Positions 1-12,784 of a stretch of 64,000 bases of DNA are shown piece by piece. Position numbers and translations under genes: made by a program. Below the pieces are notes generated by a model, which ran no database searches, was not told where the DNA came from, and saw only the letters and a program-made list of their open reading frames with translations. Every line of letters starts with the position of its first letter. Within the stretch, counting starts at the first letter, position 1. Source of the stretch: Progne subis subis (lineage: Eukaryota > Chordata > Aves > Passeriformes > Hirundinidae); the NCBI GenBank assembly GCA_022316685.1, contig JAKJHU010000023.1, forward strand, positions 1,661,192 to 1,725,191. The letters are read 5' to 3'.

Positions 1-1190
1 AAAAGCCTTATCAGGTTAGGATGCTGTGCACAATCCCTTCTGTTATTGTTCACGGATTACTTTTTTTTAAGGGTTGTAAGGTCTGCTTCTGTTTTTTTTT
101 AATTACTTCTTTAATGAGTGCTATAAAGAATACAAACAATTTGGCAAGATCAAAGAATCCCAGCTGCTGCTATTGTAAAATGCACACCAACTGATCAAAC
201 AGTACCCCAATGAATTCAAACACAGATTGGAGGTAAAATAAGAACAAGCAAGAAGCACCCTCTTATTTTATGTTAGCTTTTAGAGTACTTGAGGAATAGC
301 AGAAAGTGATACAAGGACATCACAAAAGCTGCTGCATTCTGTCCATAAAATCTCAGAACTCAGCAGAATTTGGTTGTGCTTAACCCCAGCAGCAGAGGTG
401 TGAATTTTGTAATGAAGCATTTGCTAACATTTTCCATTTGACATAAAATTCTGTAATATAAGCGATGTCACCTAACATGAAGAGGTTTTAATTAGTGAAC
501 ATGACTATTCCTGAACTTAATTATAATCTAAAAATATTATGTACACAGGAAAAAATACGTAGGGGTGTAAAGCTTAATTGAAATTCATAAAAATAGACCT
601 TAATTTAAATTTTAAAGCAAGGTTGTTATTTTCTTATCTTAAAAATGAACATTTTGATTTCATGAAAAATTGAAGTTGGCTATGTCATCATAGTCAAGGA
701 TGTGAATAAGGCTTGCTTAGAATTTTCCATTAGTAATACCTTCTCACAGAAAATACCATGTCTTAAAATTAAGAAATATGTTGCAAAATACAGTTTTGCT
801 GTTCAGAAAATATTTTCCTAGGACTTTGCATCTGATGAGTTTCAGTATAAGTCATTTGGATGGGCATCTCTGTGAAAACATATATCATGTATTCTGAATA
901 TTGTAACACCCCACCAAACCTCCCCTAGATGAATGACCAAATCTGTTTACTCAGAATTTTTTTCTTTTTTTTTTTTTTCACTGAGTGCACTCACAAGAAA
1001 AGATAAAATACAGATGTATAAGGTCTGCTAGGCAAGAGAAAAGCTGATTTGAGCTGTGGTGGACAATGTGTTTCGAAATGCCTTTCAATATTCATTCCTA
1101 GCCTAATTTTTTTTTTAACTCCTTAATATATTTTTATAATGCTATCCTCTCTAGCAGTACAATTTTTTGAATTGTTTTATTTTACACATT
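1..1190. other. AT-rich unique sequence, no gene seen
   Basis: No convincing open frame, splice-bounded exon or RNA gene is visible. The stretch is AT-rich with short T runs, the longest near 959-980 (T-rich, broken by one C). It is best described as intergenic or intronic DNA. Confidence 0.6.
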
Positions 1191-1350
1191 AAAAAACAAC
1201 AACAAAAGCCCCAAAACAACAACATCAACAAAACAAAAACAAACAAACCAAAACCAAAACACAAACCAAACCAAAACAAACAAACAAACAAACAAAACCA
1301 AACCAAACAAAAAAAAACAAAAAACCCACCCAACCAACCAACTAAACCCA
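1191..1350. repeat. A/C-only low-complexity tract
   Basis: About 160 bases made almost entirely of A and C on the plus strand, built from AAAC, CAA and AACCAAA-like units, with hardly any G or T. The open frames across it (Lys/Asn/Gln/Pro-rich on plus, Phe/Trp/Gly/Val-rich on minus) are consequences of composition, not genes. It abuts an LTR fragment on its right. It is the first of about a dozen similar tracts in the window. Confidence 0.9.
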
Positions 1351-1415
1351 AAACTCCAACTGATGCAGAGGCAATGGCTCACTACATCCCACCCACAGGC
1401 CAATGCCAGTCTCCT

Positions 1416-1445
1416 GGGAAAACTACACTTGGGAAAACTACACTT
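1416..1445. repeat. 15-bp tandem duplication inside the LTR fragment
   Basis: The unit GGGAAAACTACACTT occurs twice head to tail (1416-1430 and 1431-1445) with no mismatch. The other LTR copies in the window do not show the doubling, so it probably arose after insertion. Confidence 0.9.
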
Positions 1446-1657
1446 CCCTCCACCCAGCCCTGACACAGTCTGGGACATCCCTTTGGCCAGCTGGGATCAG
1501 CTTTCCCAGCTGTGTCCCCTCCCAGACTTTGTGCCCAAAGTTTACTGTCATGCAGGGCAGTGTGAGAAATAGAAAAGACTTTGACAGTACTCAAGAGTTG
1601 TTCCCCAATAGCTAAAACAACCCTGTGTTATCAGCACTACTTTGGTCACAAATGTAA

Positions 1658-1684
1658 AATACAGCATCATGTGTATGCTGTATT
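1658..1684. repeat. Perfect 10-bp inverted repeat with 7-nt loop
   Basis: Arms AATACAGCAT (1658-1667) and ATGCTGTATT (1675-1684) are exact reverse complements around CATGTGT. It lies inside the LTR fragment, in the stretch corresponding to the LTR 5-prime part. It is short and AT-rich, so biological meaning is doubtful. Confidence 0.8.
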
Positions 1685-1716
1685 ATGAAGAAAATTAGCT
1701 ATGAAGAAAATTAGCT
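1685..1716. repeat. 16-bp perfect tandem duplication
   Basis: ATGAAGAAAATTAGCT is present twice in direct succession (1685-1700, 1701-1716), directly after the right arm of the inverted repeat at 1658-1684. It looks like replication slippage inside the old LTR. Confidence 0.9.
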
Positions 1717-1735
1717 CCATGCCAACCAGGCTAAA

Positions 1736-3450
1736 TAAAGTAATCCTACTCAAGATTCTCTGTCAATCAGCCTCTGTCTAAAGGTGGGTCTTTTTTTCTT
1801 CAGAATTCAGAAGAATCCTTCTAAATATATACCTTCAAAGGACTAAGTCTTTCAAGGAAACCAATATAAAGTAAATTCTTTTTCCCCTCCAAAAACAGTG
1901 TCTTGCTGATAATTTTTTTTTGTCTTGAAGAGATCAAATTTGGGTTACTATGGATAGCATCATGACATACCAGAGAGAAGATGGATTCTGAGGAATTGCT
2001 AACAAATGAAATCATTAAATTATAATTGCAGCTACCAAAGAACAGCAAATGAGTGTACAATCATATTTTCCATGCCAACAAACAATTAGAGGTGATTTGG
2101 ATATGCCAAAAGAATATTCAAGGACATCAAACACAGAAAAGATAATTAATGGCCATTATGAGAATAATGCTGGGAGCAGGAAGGCAAAGTTTATGACAAG
2201 CAGATTGCAAAGCATCCAGAACAGCGAGTTCAGAAAAGCAAACTGGCAAGGTGCTCAACACATTTAGTAACAGAAAACGGGGATGAAGAGCCAGAAGAAG
2301 CAGTTAATTGCATAATACTTTTATTTCTTTTTAACAAGTAAACGTGTTATGTTATGAGGCAGAGGAAGAGCAGACTAATTATTAGGGAAAATTTCACAGC
2401 AGAATAAAAACAGGGTCAACTTTTGAACCAGAGAAGGGAAAAGACAGAAGTAGGCAGAATCACAGGTCCAGCTCAAGGTAAAGGACTATTTCGTTGGGAA
2501 TGTCTCAAAATAAATATACATTTAAAAATAAAAGTGTGATAGAAAACATGAAAATTTATGTTCCAGCTGTTAATATGGATTTTCTTTTTATGTGTGGCTG
2601 TCCTAAGTTTTGTCAGGGATACAGGCAAGCTCAGTGATGGATGACAATTGATGTTTCTCACCATGGTTTTCACACTGTTCTTGATTGTACCTGCAAGTGT
2701 AATACACAGTTTGTTGTTTTGGTTTTTTTTAAGCACACAGATAAGCATCACATAGTTTCAAGAGTAATAAACTGTCTCATTTTTCTTTGTATTGCTGTAT
2801 TCTTTAAAGAATGATCAAATGAAACTGAGATCACATCCTTCCATTTTTACTTTTATGAAAGATATCTCATACACATCACTCCAGACAGGGAAATGTACAA
2901 ATGTCCTTTGACAGAGCATAAATCCCTTCTGAAAACTTTTCATCCTGTCCGTAGTTTATACTAATACTCTTCATTACAGCCCAGCATTTGACCCCCCATT
3001 CCTGTACCTGAGTAACTACTTTCATAAGTAATTCCATTTTTTTGGCTGGAATCCCATTTAGCTCTGCTCCTGACTTACTTGCGAGCCTAACTGCTTACAG
3101 CTGATAGCAGAGGATTTAGCACTTCAGCTTATATGTCAAATAGAGTTTGACTGCTTAACTTTTTTTCTTCTTACAAACTGTGAAATAACTCCCAGAAGAA
3201 AAAGTTTCACATGGTGAAGACTTTGAGCAGGAAAAGAAGTCAAGAACTCATGATCAATTAAATAAATAAATGAAGTACTTTCAACGACAATATTTGTTTT
3301 AAAGATAAATTTGGCAACAATGAAATTGACCTTCAACAATTCAGTGAAATCATATTCAAACAGCTTAGCTTGAAAGAGAGCAACAGACTGGTAAACTAAT
3401 TCTAACTTGTAATGAAAATCAGAGGAAAAGGAACTGTGAAAATCTTGGGT
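1736..3450. other. Unique AT-rich sequence, no gene seen
   Basis: No repeat family, exon or RNA gene recognised. Short open frames (under 95 codons) occur on both strands with no splice or codon-use support. Confidence 0.55.
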
Positions 3451-3452
3451 AA

Positions 3453-3742
3453 AATGACATAGAAGACCATCTTGGAAGGTGCATCAGGGATGATCTGGTC
3501 CAATGTTCCCTGTAAAAAGGAGGGAAGACAAGATGATGCAGCAACTTGTACAACTGAATGTTAAAACTGTTCAACACTGAGGAATCTGCCACTTCCCTAA
3601 ACAGACTATTCCAATGACTGATTGTTCTCATTGTGAAAAAGTGGTCTCTTGTGTCTAATCTGAATCTCCCCAGGATTAACTTGTACTGCTTGTCTTACCT
3701 GTGGGACTCCTTGTACGAAGTCTATTTACTCCTTCTGAAATG
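3453..3742 (-). mobile_element. CR1-type LINE 3-prime fragment, minus strand
   Basis: On the minus strand this reads as the 3-prime part of a chicken-repeat-1 (CR1) LINE. It runs through AGATTCAGATTAGACACAAG (minus strand of about 3643-3662), the TTTTTCACAATGAGAACAAT stretch (minus strand of about 3621-3640), a degraded region matching the usual GGAAGTGGTGGA-type block, and ends near GATCATCCCTGATG. CR1 copies are normally 5-prime truncated, as here. It is diverged and lacks a clean octamer terminus. It is non-coding debris. Confidence 0.8.
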
Positions 3743-5212
3743 TCCATTTACTAATTTTTGATTAACTAAAGCTAGCAAAACAAACTACTGTCTAAATGAA
3801 GACTTGAGAAAAATTCTCCTTAAAGGAAAAAGTCTGGAAAAGTAAATAAAAGAGAATTAGTTGAAAAAAAGAACAAGAAAAAGTAAATGTTCTAATACTC
3901 ATCTGGAAAAAAAGTATGAGAGCCTAAATTGTAGTTTGAGTACCTAAAATTCACTGTTTTCCTTCCCAGAATATTATCAGATGCACTATGGCTCTACATC
4001 TTCCCTACATCTGACAGCTCAAGAGAGGATCTCCAGTTGTGATGCCAGTGATATATTTAGGATTTATTCATCCCTAACAGATGCCCATTGATTAAATCAC
4101 CTTTTATGCTGTTAACACCACTGGACCTGAGCACTAGTTTTATCTGCCAAGAAAATCCTATACAAAAGAGCGAAAAGCATTTCTTTACTTCATAAGGCTT
4201 CAGAAGATGCTCTCAGGCAACATCTACAAATCCAGCCCTACCCTTCTGTTCCTAAGTTACTGGTGATGAAAGAAAGCTGATGGTGCTTTAGGCAGAGAAA
4301 AAAAACTCTTCTTATCAGTAGTTACATCTCTGATCCATGCAGCTGCCACTGCTGTCTAACACATATCCTCCAGGGACTTTTGGGAAAGTGCTGCCTTTTC
4401 CAGCTGTCTGTTCTCTTTTCCACGCACAGAAACTTCCCACCTCCCAAGCAGACTGGTAAGGGACAGTTTTCCTCTTCTTGGCCCTGGTCCCTGGAAAAAA
4501 AAACCCCAATGCATAATAGTACCTGGGCCCCAAGCTGGACTGGAAAATTGTTACTGGGGAAGAAATAAAACCTTTTTGCATAAAACTACAAATTGTCTGC
4601 GTTGCTGAATAAGTTACAGTTCTTTCATGTCTCAGCCACTGACACAGAGATCACTGACAAGAAAACCATGAGCTAATTTTACCAGGTAAGCAGGGTAGAA
4701 AGGTGAACTGAAGCCTCTAAATAATTATTCTTCGGAAATTTTCCTTTCTGATTTTGCAGGTATATTAGTTATTTTTCAGTGATATGTACTCTTCATATCA
4801 GGTACCAGGTTGGTAACTGGTCTCATGACAGACTTCTCCTGAAATTCTAATTTTTTTTTTCCATTCAGTCTAAAAAGCCCCTATAAACAACTTTGTTCAG
4901 CATCTCAAACTTGGACAGATGTGTTCCTGAAGATGTTGATTAGAATATATTATGGTCATTAGCATTAAAGCTTCTTAATGTTCATTTTATTGTACTTATG
5001 TTTTGCTTTCTGAGGGAAAAAGTAAGGAAGATTTAATGAGACTGAAGACAATATTAATAGAAATAATAAAAAGTAATCCTCTAGTATATTATGTCTATTA
5101 ATTCTCACAAAATATTATAGATTATGTGGGGTTTTTTCCATATGAAATATGTTTATTGGACATTTATTTTACAAGCACGTAATCATTTTTAGTAGTTAAT
5201 AACCTTGCATTT
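3743..5212. other. Unique sequence, no gene seen
   Basis: AT-rich DNA with short poly(T) near 4852-4861. The open frame at 4315-4581 (minus) has no supporting splice sites or recognisable protein family. Nothing else can be supported. Confidence 0.5.
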
Positions 5213-5312
5213 GGGGAAAAAAAAAAACCAAAAAAACCCCAGCAAAACAAAACAAAAAAACACACCCCAAAAAAAACCACCACCAAAACAACCCAAACCA
5301 AAATCAAAACTT
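5213..5312. repeat. A/C-only low-complexity tract
   Basis: A long run of A with interspersed C (AAACCCC, CACCACC, CCAAACC units), nearly free of G and T on the plus strand. It is the same kind of tract as 1191-1350. Confidence 0.9.
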
Positions 5313-7484
5313 ATCATCTTTGTGGGCATAAACCAACCTCACAGAAGGCAAAAGAACTATGAGTACATTAAAAATAGTTCCCTTTAGCACTCCTGGCATT
5401 TGGCATTATTCTGAAATATATATAGTGGCCTCTCTGAGAGCCAAATTTAAAGCTGATGAGCAACTGATGAGATAATAGTTATGGCCCATCTCTGCTTCCC
5501 TTCAATGATGCTTCAAATGGGAAATGTAACATTTTGGGGAGTTTTTTGCTCCAAATGAGATGTTGACTGTCCAGTGGGAAGATAAAGATTCTATTACGTG
5601 TACTTTAAAAGCCATAAAAGATAACCTTAATTTCCTAGCTTACATTTATTTGCACTCATACAATGTCTCCCATTCCCAAGGCTGAGTATGAGCAATTGCC
5701 AAGTACATAATTGAAGGAGAGCAATGCAATGAATAAGTGTCAGGTCTAGAACTAGTGGATTCACAGAGAATGTACTGTATACAGGAAAAAAAAAAAAATT
5801 AAAATAAAATAAAAAAATTGAATCCTAAATCATGGAGCTGTCAAATGAAGCTGAGGATTTAAAATTACCAGTAATTTTCTTACTGTCTTCAACAGTTGCT
5901 ATGAACTTTCAACGAGCTGGCAAAAAAATGCCATATTTCAAGTGAAAGCTTGCAACTGTTGAGCTGAACTTTTTAAAGTGTTGCTATTTCCTCAAACATT
6001 GATTGACTGGAAACTGCAGCCGTCTCATTTTATTCCTGTGCAAAATACAGCACGGCAGAAGCAACATAACCTTTAGTAAACCATCTTTAGTTTATATCTC
6101 TGCAGCTCCTCTAATAATGAAGGAAAAGACAGAAGGGATTTTTTCTTTAGGAAGAAATTGGTTAAGCCAAGATCTGCTTTAGATGCCACAAGCAGATACC
6201 CATCAGATCCAAAAGGAGTTCTGGGCCTCTCAATTCAGACAACCAATCTGGAGACATGACTAGCAATACTATGTTTTGTCAGCAACAAAGAATTAAAAAA
6301 AAAAAAAAAATTCCTTGGCTTCAAAATATGTTTACTAGACTCAGAAATTGTCTTTGAGTTGTACACAATGGGCCATACTTTTTATGTTTAATTATGTAAT
6401 AACAGTGGAAATTATAAGTATTCCTTCAGATTTGGCCTTTAGTTAACTATTTGGATCATTCCATGAAGTGTCCTCAAATTCTCAGCAGTAATGACTGCTG
6501 GTAATTATAGTTAGAAGATTTTTCTCACTCTGTGGCTTGAAACTGGGTGTTTCTATATTCTGTTTCATTCCCTGAACTCTCATCTTTATCCTCTGAAGAA
6601 AACTTCTGAAAAGCAGAAGCTATTAAATATTGAATGCTATTAAACTATAATGGAGCACATCTCCAGGTAAGTGCCTTGCATCCTTCAAAAACATTCTAAT
6701 GAAATTAATTCAAAATGAAGACAAGTTCTGTGAAACCTGTATTGCAATAAATTTGGGGAAGGTCAGAACCACAGCTTAATAACAAATTGAAGGAAAAGAA
6801 AGAGAATACCTGCTTCCTTAATATTTTAACTTAAGGGTTATGTCTACAGAATAAATAGTTGTATCTCAGGCTCTGTTTTATACCTCCTCAAGTAACAGAA
6901 AGCTGAATATAAAAATAGAATAAAATCTTGAATTGACATACTTAAACAGTAGGAGACTTTTTACAGTTTCTCTTACATCAGTTGCTGGTATTTTTTCCTT
7001 ATCTCTTGCCTTTTCCACATTCATCAAGGTCATTGTGAGGTCATTCCATTTGATTTTAATTTGATTTCAGTACATTCATTTTTATGTAAATTTCAGGAGA
7101 GGTGATTGTGTCTTCATTTCTCCAACCATCTGGCACACTAGGAAATACAGCAGCATTCAACCCGAATGATATAAATAAGAAAAAAATATAGGGAAATTTG
7201 GAAGAGACTTACATAAAAACCCAAAAAAACCCAAACAACCACCAAAGAGATGTGATTATTAACAGAACTTTGTAAATATTTTTATGATTATTTGGTGTGA
7301 GTTCCTGTAATTAAAGATTTCTGGAACACTTGCTTATTCAGTAAGAGATCTCTTTCATGCCAATTAACAAGTAGAACTATCTGCTCCCTCTTGATGAAGC
7401 TAGATGCATCATTGTTCATGATTGAAAACCAAAACGCAAAAGTAAAAAGTGGTGATAAGCCACAAAATTTGCCACAATTAAAAA
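5313..7484. other. AT-rich unique sequence, no gene seen
   Basis: Contains A-rich runs near 5785-5820 and 6296-6311, and a short A/C patch near 7214-7245. No exon, RNA or transposon could be recognised. Confidence 0.5.
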
Positions 7485-7530
7485 CAAAACAACACAAAAA
7501 AACCCAACCAACCAACCAAAAAAACCCAGG
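7485..7530. repeat. Short A/C low-complexity tract
   Basis: AAAACAAAACAAC followed by CCAACCAACC and AAAACCC units; no G or T for most of its length. It is one of the smaller members of the A/C tract set. Confidence 0.85.
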
Positions 7531-7777
7531 AACAGGTTTTATGTTATTTTACATATATTGTATTTAAAAGAAAGAATTGCAGTAGCCAATAATTTCATTC
7601 ATTTTCAACAAATAAATAAATGAGTCTAAAAAAGAATTCAGTCAGGAATATATTTGTTTTTTAAGTTGATCTGTGATTTTGTTTTAAACAGGTGTTTAAT
7701 AACTTTTGCATAAACTTTTCCAATAGTAGACTCCCATAACTACATCACCTTTTACATTCCTTGTTGTTGAGAATTAT

Positions 7778-7863
7778 AATTCCATATTAATCACATTATT
7801 TAAATGAATGTACAAAATTTAATTCCATATTAAACACAATATTTAAATGAATATATAAGATGC
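7778..7863. repeat. Two-copy 43-bp imperfect tandem repeat
   Basis: Units 7778-7820 and 7821-7863 both begin AATTCCATATTAA and share ATTTAAATGAAT in register; they differ at a few positions, mostly in the last ten bases. It is a local segmental duplication in AT-rich DNA with no coding content. Confidence 0.85.
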
Positions 7864-8340
7864 TTTGTTTTCCTAAGTGAACCAATGTTAAATAGTTTAG
7901 AACAGGAAGAACTGTGATACCACAGATGCACTTGCAAATTACAACTGGCTTCAATTTCCACCCGGGTAGACCAGCATCATTTCCAGGCTCTGGTGTTATT
8001 ATTCTGACCTCTTATAATAGTGGCATACCGTCTAATGCTAACAAATACAATGCTAATGTAATTTTTTGTGGGCTAGACTCATTGAAAATGCTTTTGGAAG
8101 AACAGTGCTGTACAGAATACAAACACACACACACAAAGAAAACTTGGAATTGCCCTTTCTGAAGCCATTAGTGAAGCTATTGTTCTGTAATCAATTAGAG
8201 CTTCTCAATTGCTATGGAACTTTAAAGTGTCTAGATAGAAAATTCATTTTCTTACCTGGAACTGCCTCTGCAGTGTCAATAACTGACACCATTCAGGTGT
8301 TAGTCAAAGTCTTAAGATATTTGACTACAGAGTGAAAATC
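7864..8340. other. Unique sequence left of the LTR, no gene seen
   Basis: Includes a short (CA)6 near 8122-8134. Two overlapping plus-strand open frames (82 and 89 codons) have no supporting features. Confidence 0.5.
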
Positions 8341-8959
8341 TGGTTTAACCCAAGGCTAAACTTTCTTCAATAACAGCATTAACAGGTTTTGATTGGGAGA
8401 CAGTTAATTTTTTCCACAACAGATTTGTGGGGCTGTGTTTTTGATTTGGGCTGAAAATGGTGTTGACAATACAGAGATATCTTTGTTTTAGATATTGACA
8501 CACAGGGAATAAAAGCCTTTTCTGCTTCTCACCCCACCTGAGCAGAGAGCAGGCTTGGGAAGCTAGGAGGGTTCCCAGCTGGGAGAACTGTTCCCAGCTG
8601 GCCACAGGGATATTCCAGAACACATGGGGCCACAACCAGCATATAGAGCTGGGGGGAGAAGAAGGAAGGGGGGAGTATCCAGAGTCATGGCATTTGTCTT
8701 CCCAAGTCACCACTGCGCATGGTGGAGCCCTGTTGTCCTGGAGGTGGCTGAACACCTGCCTGCCCATGGGAGGTGGGGCATGAATTCTTTGTTTTGTTTT
8801 GCTGACATGTATGGCTTTTTTTTTCTTTTTTGCCTCCTAAACTTTATTTCAACTCATGCATTTCCTTTTACTCTTTAAATTCTTTTTCCCATCCCATTGG
8901 GGGAGGATGAGTGAATGGCTTCCTCTGACTTAGTTGCCAGCTGAGGTGAAACCACGACA
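8341..8959 (+). mobile_element. Solo ERV LTR (full-length copy of the family)
   Basis: About 619 bp with inverted ends: it starts TGGTTTAACC and finishes GTGAAACCACGACA, so the termini are nearly complementary and end TG...CA. Inside, in order, are a TTTGTGGGGCTGTGTTTTTG block, a purine-rich GGGGGGAGAAGAAGGAAGGG stretch just after GCATATAGAGC (a decayed TATA box with initiation region, about 8639-8647), the CTGCCTGCCCATGGGAGG motif, and a TTATTTCAACTCATG stretch. No primer binding site or internal retroviral sequence follows at 8960, which fits a solo LTR. No target-site duplication is obvious (AAATC against CATAA). Partner copies are at 1365-1735 and 23443-23877. Confidence 0.8.
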
Positions 8960-10076
8960 CATAACATACTGAATTGTTACACAGCAATATTTTCCATTTC
9001 TCTTCTGGGAAGATGCCTTTGTCTCGTATTGGCTTTCTTCCTAGAAAAATAATTTAAATTCATCTATTAAACTAAGGCTTTAAAAAAAATCCTTAAAATA
9101 AAATTTTAAATCTACCCAATTTTCTCATTAGAAATATATGAAAGGTCTAACAGGGTAAGTGGAAAATATAGGGCACAAGAAACAAGATATGGTAATTGAG
9201 ACCATCTGTCCCACTAAATATAAAGCACATTTGCTTGTGGTTTACTGTCTCTCTGATCTTATTGCAGTTCCAAAATCTGACCATTCAAGTAGAGGAAAAA
9301 AAATTCTGATGCATGACAGGAAAAATTTAGATGTACTCATTTCAAGAGGAGTAGAACATGTTCTTAAATTCTTTCAAGCATGTGGAGAAGAAGAGCAGAG
9401 ACAAGTGCAGGAATAGCTGATCCTTTTTGGCTGTCACTGATGTATGACTATCCTGCCACCTTAGAGAGCAGCAGCTGACCTGGCAGTAATTTGGGTGACA
9501 ACCCAGCCTATGGACTAGAATTATTTTCTTGAAGCATTCATTACTGGTATTGTTGTTTTTATATCCATTAAGAGAACTGTTGGTCTTACACAAGCAATCA
9601 CAGCTGACCATTCTGATGCCATTAGAGTTCCAGAGGATTGATACAGTAAGGAACTAAATTCAAGAGCAATGTTGCGAATGTTTTCCCCTTCTCTAATATT
9701 TAATTTATTATCATTTTGGTCATATGATCAATAACAAGTATACAAATCACAGCATTCAAATACTGTACACACATTATAACCTGTGTGTTTCACTAAAGAT
9801 ACGGGAACATTCACAGTGCCACCATTTACAGAGTTATTGCTTTGTAAGCCTAAATATAAGCACAGAAGTCCCTGGATTAACTTAATTGTTCCTGACAGTG
9901 GGTGTGTGTTTAATGCTGGTGTGTTTGTTGTTGGTTTGCTTTGATTCAGTTTAGTTGTTTCTGTCTCTTCCTACTTTCAGGAAAAGTAGGAAACAGAAAG
10001 GGTTTTTCAAGTAGAATGTGTACGAATGCTTACAGTATATGTATTGTGTATTACTAAATATCACGTGTAGATACTC
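8960..10076. other. Unique sequence, no gene seen
   Basis: No recognised repeat or exon. The 85-codon frame at 9159-9416 is unsupported. Confidence 0.5.
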
Positions 10077-10250
10077 TATCATAGAATCATTCAAGTTTTA
10101 AAAGAGCTCTAAGCTCATTGAGTCCAGCAATTAACCCAGTACCAACATATTCACCACTAAACCTTACCCCCACAGTCATATCCACCCTTCCAGGGATGGG
10201 GATTCCACCACTTCTCTGGGTCTATTCCAATGCCTGAAATAAGTCACTAA
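10077..10250 (-). mobile_element. CR1 LINE 3-prime end, minus strand
   Basis: Starts at the left with TATCATAGAATCATTCAAG, the reverse complement of the CR1 3-prime terminus. It continues through the diagnostic CATTGAGTCCAGCAATTAACCC, CACCACTAAACC, CCAGGGATGGGGATTCCACC and CTATTCCAATGCCTG segments. It is a 5-prime-truncated copy of about 170 bp with no coding capacity. Confidence 0.9.
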
Positions 10251-12362
10251 TGTATACATACTATATATGTAATGTTTATTCACTCCATACACAGCATATG
10301 CTGTTTGTATAGGTACAGACTACATGTATATTAGACTATAGCTATATCCTGTACATAGCACAATCAATATATGCAGTATGTATCTATACATATAATTGTT
10401 ACAGTACACATCTGCTATGCCCCATCCCTCCAGTACTAACTCTGACTAAATGATAGTACAGAAGATTCTTAATTGTTTTTCTGTGACAAAACATTATTTA
10501 GATGCAATATATGCACAATATCTACCTGATTGTATTATCAAGGATAATATGTTTTCAAAAACTTAATAGAAATGTTCTGCAGCCTTGAGTTGCCAATGAG
10601 TATGTTACAATTTAAAATAAAATAAAAAAAATTCTTTGCTGAAAATCAACATGAGTTCTCAGCAGATCTATGAAAGCCAGTTTTAAGACTGCTGTGGTGA
10701 GAAGGAACACTTTTATCCAGAAACATTTTGTGGTATGATAATTCAGTGAACAGCTTAGTGTTCTGCCAGCCATTTGGGAAGTTTCTCTTGCAGTGGAATA
10801 CAGGAGATCTTGAAAAGTAAAAGAAGTATTAACTTAATGGAAACTGGGACTTCCAAAGCTAGCAAATGTATATCTGTACTTCTCACTTGAACGATTTACT
10901 TTCACTGGGTTAATGAACTCAAACACTAAAAGTCTTCTTGTGCAGAAATCAAATCATGCTAATGGAGAGAAAAAAAAAATAAAACATAACTGTAACCAAA
11001 AGCTAGATCAGTCTTAAGAGTGAAAGCATGCTGAAAATCACATTGTGCTCTAAACTCAGGAAAAATGTGTTGCAATACTGATACTGATCCCAAACTGCTG
11101 CTAAGGTATCAGCGCCTACTGGCTTGGATGCAAAGAGAATGAACCAGAAGCGCTGTTTTATACTAAGTCTTCAAACCTTGTTGAACTACAGTTTTTCTCT
11201 GAAAGAAACAATTACACCTCTCATTTCACATTTCTAGTGAAAATTAAAAGAATATGTAATAATTAGGGCTGCTCTAATGAATCTCTGCAAGGAATGCAAC
11301 ACAAAAATGTGTGATGGTTGCCACATTAAAATTTATAATTAAAATTTTATAATAAAATTACCTTCATAATGCTGCTAAGATATTCCTTTGCTCTGACCAC
11401 ATTAAAATATGCAACAGCATGGTAAAGAAGCAGCAGAAAAAGAATTCTGAGATATTACAAAAATGGATTATTTGATTGACAGAGCGCTTTAACATAATTT
11501 TATGTGATATGCTTACTGTGACAAGAACAAATATTGGTTATAAACCTAATTCTGGCATACACAATTTTGCAGGCTTTGCCAAAAAATATGTCAGAAGTTA
11601 CATTTATTCAAAGAAGGACCTGCATACTTTGATTAATGTTTCTAACTTGGCAGGAGAGCCCAAAATTTATGATTTATTCTCTCTGCCACAGGTTAGGCAG
11701 ACAGGAGGCTGATATACTAGATACGGCTGCTATTGTAAATTTATTTGGCATTTCATTTTTCAGCCACACCGATGGTTATTTTCATACATCTTCAATCCAT
11801 CATTTCCTGCTAAATCCAATTAGTTTGATTGGCAGATTTAGCTTCCCAGTGGGTCTTTGTCAATATTGTGTAGCAGTAAATAACTTGAGACACCTTTTTC
11901 CAAAATTTTCCTGTTATTTGTTTTTTCCTCACCCAGATAACTATTGATTAGCTGGTTTTGTTCAGCTCCCACCCATCCACAGAGGCTGAAGAACATGGTT
12001 ATCAAAACCAAGCATGTACTAACAAAACCTGCAGCCTCTTTTGAAGAGGCAGGAGGAAATCCTGTCAGGGCTGGGGTGTCCTGGGGCTCAGCAGCCTCTG
12101 CTTGGGACCAGTTTGACTCAGGAGTTCCAGGAGTAGGGGCCTGGTGGTGAGGAAAGCTGTGGGGCAGGGAGGTACGGCAAGTGTTAAATTTCTTTAAGGC
12201 ACTATTTAAAATTATTTTTCCTCATAAACTAATTAACAGATTTACATACAAATGATCAGAAAATTTATTCTGCACTCAGCAACACACATGCTGTCTTTTT
12301 CATACATAACAATGAAGCTAAATCCTTGATTCAGTCTTAATTAGAAAACTATAGTGAGTTCT
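10251..12362. other. AT-rich unique sequence, no gene seen
   Basis: TA-rich from 10255 to 10400 (many TATA/TACATA words) and then ordinary AT-rich DNA. A more GC-rich patch at 12050-12170 follows, with an open frame running from 11944; no homology or splice structure supports a gene. It might be an old repeat fragment. Confidence 0.45.
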
Positions 12363-12457
12363 TAGTGGGGTTGTGGGGGTTTTTTGGTGGGTTTTTTTTT
12401 GTTTGTTTGTTTGTTTTGTTGTTGTTTTTTTTTGGGGTTTTTTTGTTTATTTTTTCT
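12363..12457. repeat. G/T-only low-complexity tract
   Basis: GGGGTTTTTTGGTGGG then (GTTT)n and long T runs; the complement is an A/C tract of the same type as 1191-1350, here in the opposite orientation. Confidence 0.9.
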
Positions 12458-12784
12458 GGATATATAGTGAGAAGAAAGAGGTATAATAATTGATACTGAA
12501 GTACTGTGAAAGATGACCAATTTATAGAAAAGGTAAATTAAGTGAGTTGAAAGAAAGATTAAATAGGAAGAGAAAGGAGTTACATTTATGAAAAAAAGGA
12601 AAGCCAGGAGCTGATTGATTTCACCAGAACAAAATATTTGTATTTACATACCACATAGTTCCACAGCCAGGGGGATCATTTGTTATTTTTCTCTCCTGAA
12701 ATGATAAAATATTGTGTTCAAAGATCAGCTATTCAACAGAGACACACATTTAGGTTTGTCTATATCCAATAAGAATAAGTGTGG

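Larger units (their letters stand above)
1365..1735 (-). mobile_element. ERV LTR fragment, minus strand, internally rearranged
   Basis: Read on the minus strand, this matches in order the LTRs at 8341-8959 and 23443-23877. The shared blocks are a start-proximal segment with GTTAATTTTCTTC-like sequence (here near 1690-1735), the stretch naming an acute drop to CAGCTGGG/AGCTGGCC (near 1480-1530), and a promoter-distal part near 1365-1410. The copy lacks part of the middle relative to the 8.3 kb copy and carries two private tandem duplications (1416-1445 and 1685-1716). The family assignment comes from comparison within the window plus general knowledge of bird ERV LTRs. The borders are approximate. 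Confidence 0.7.
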
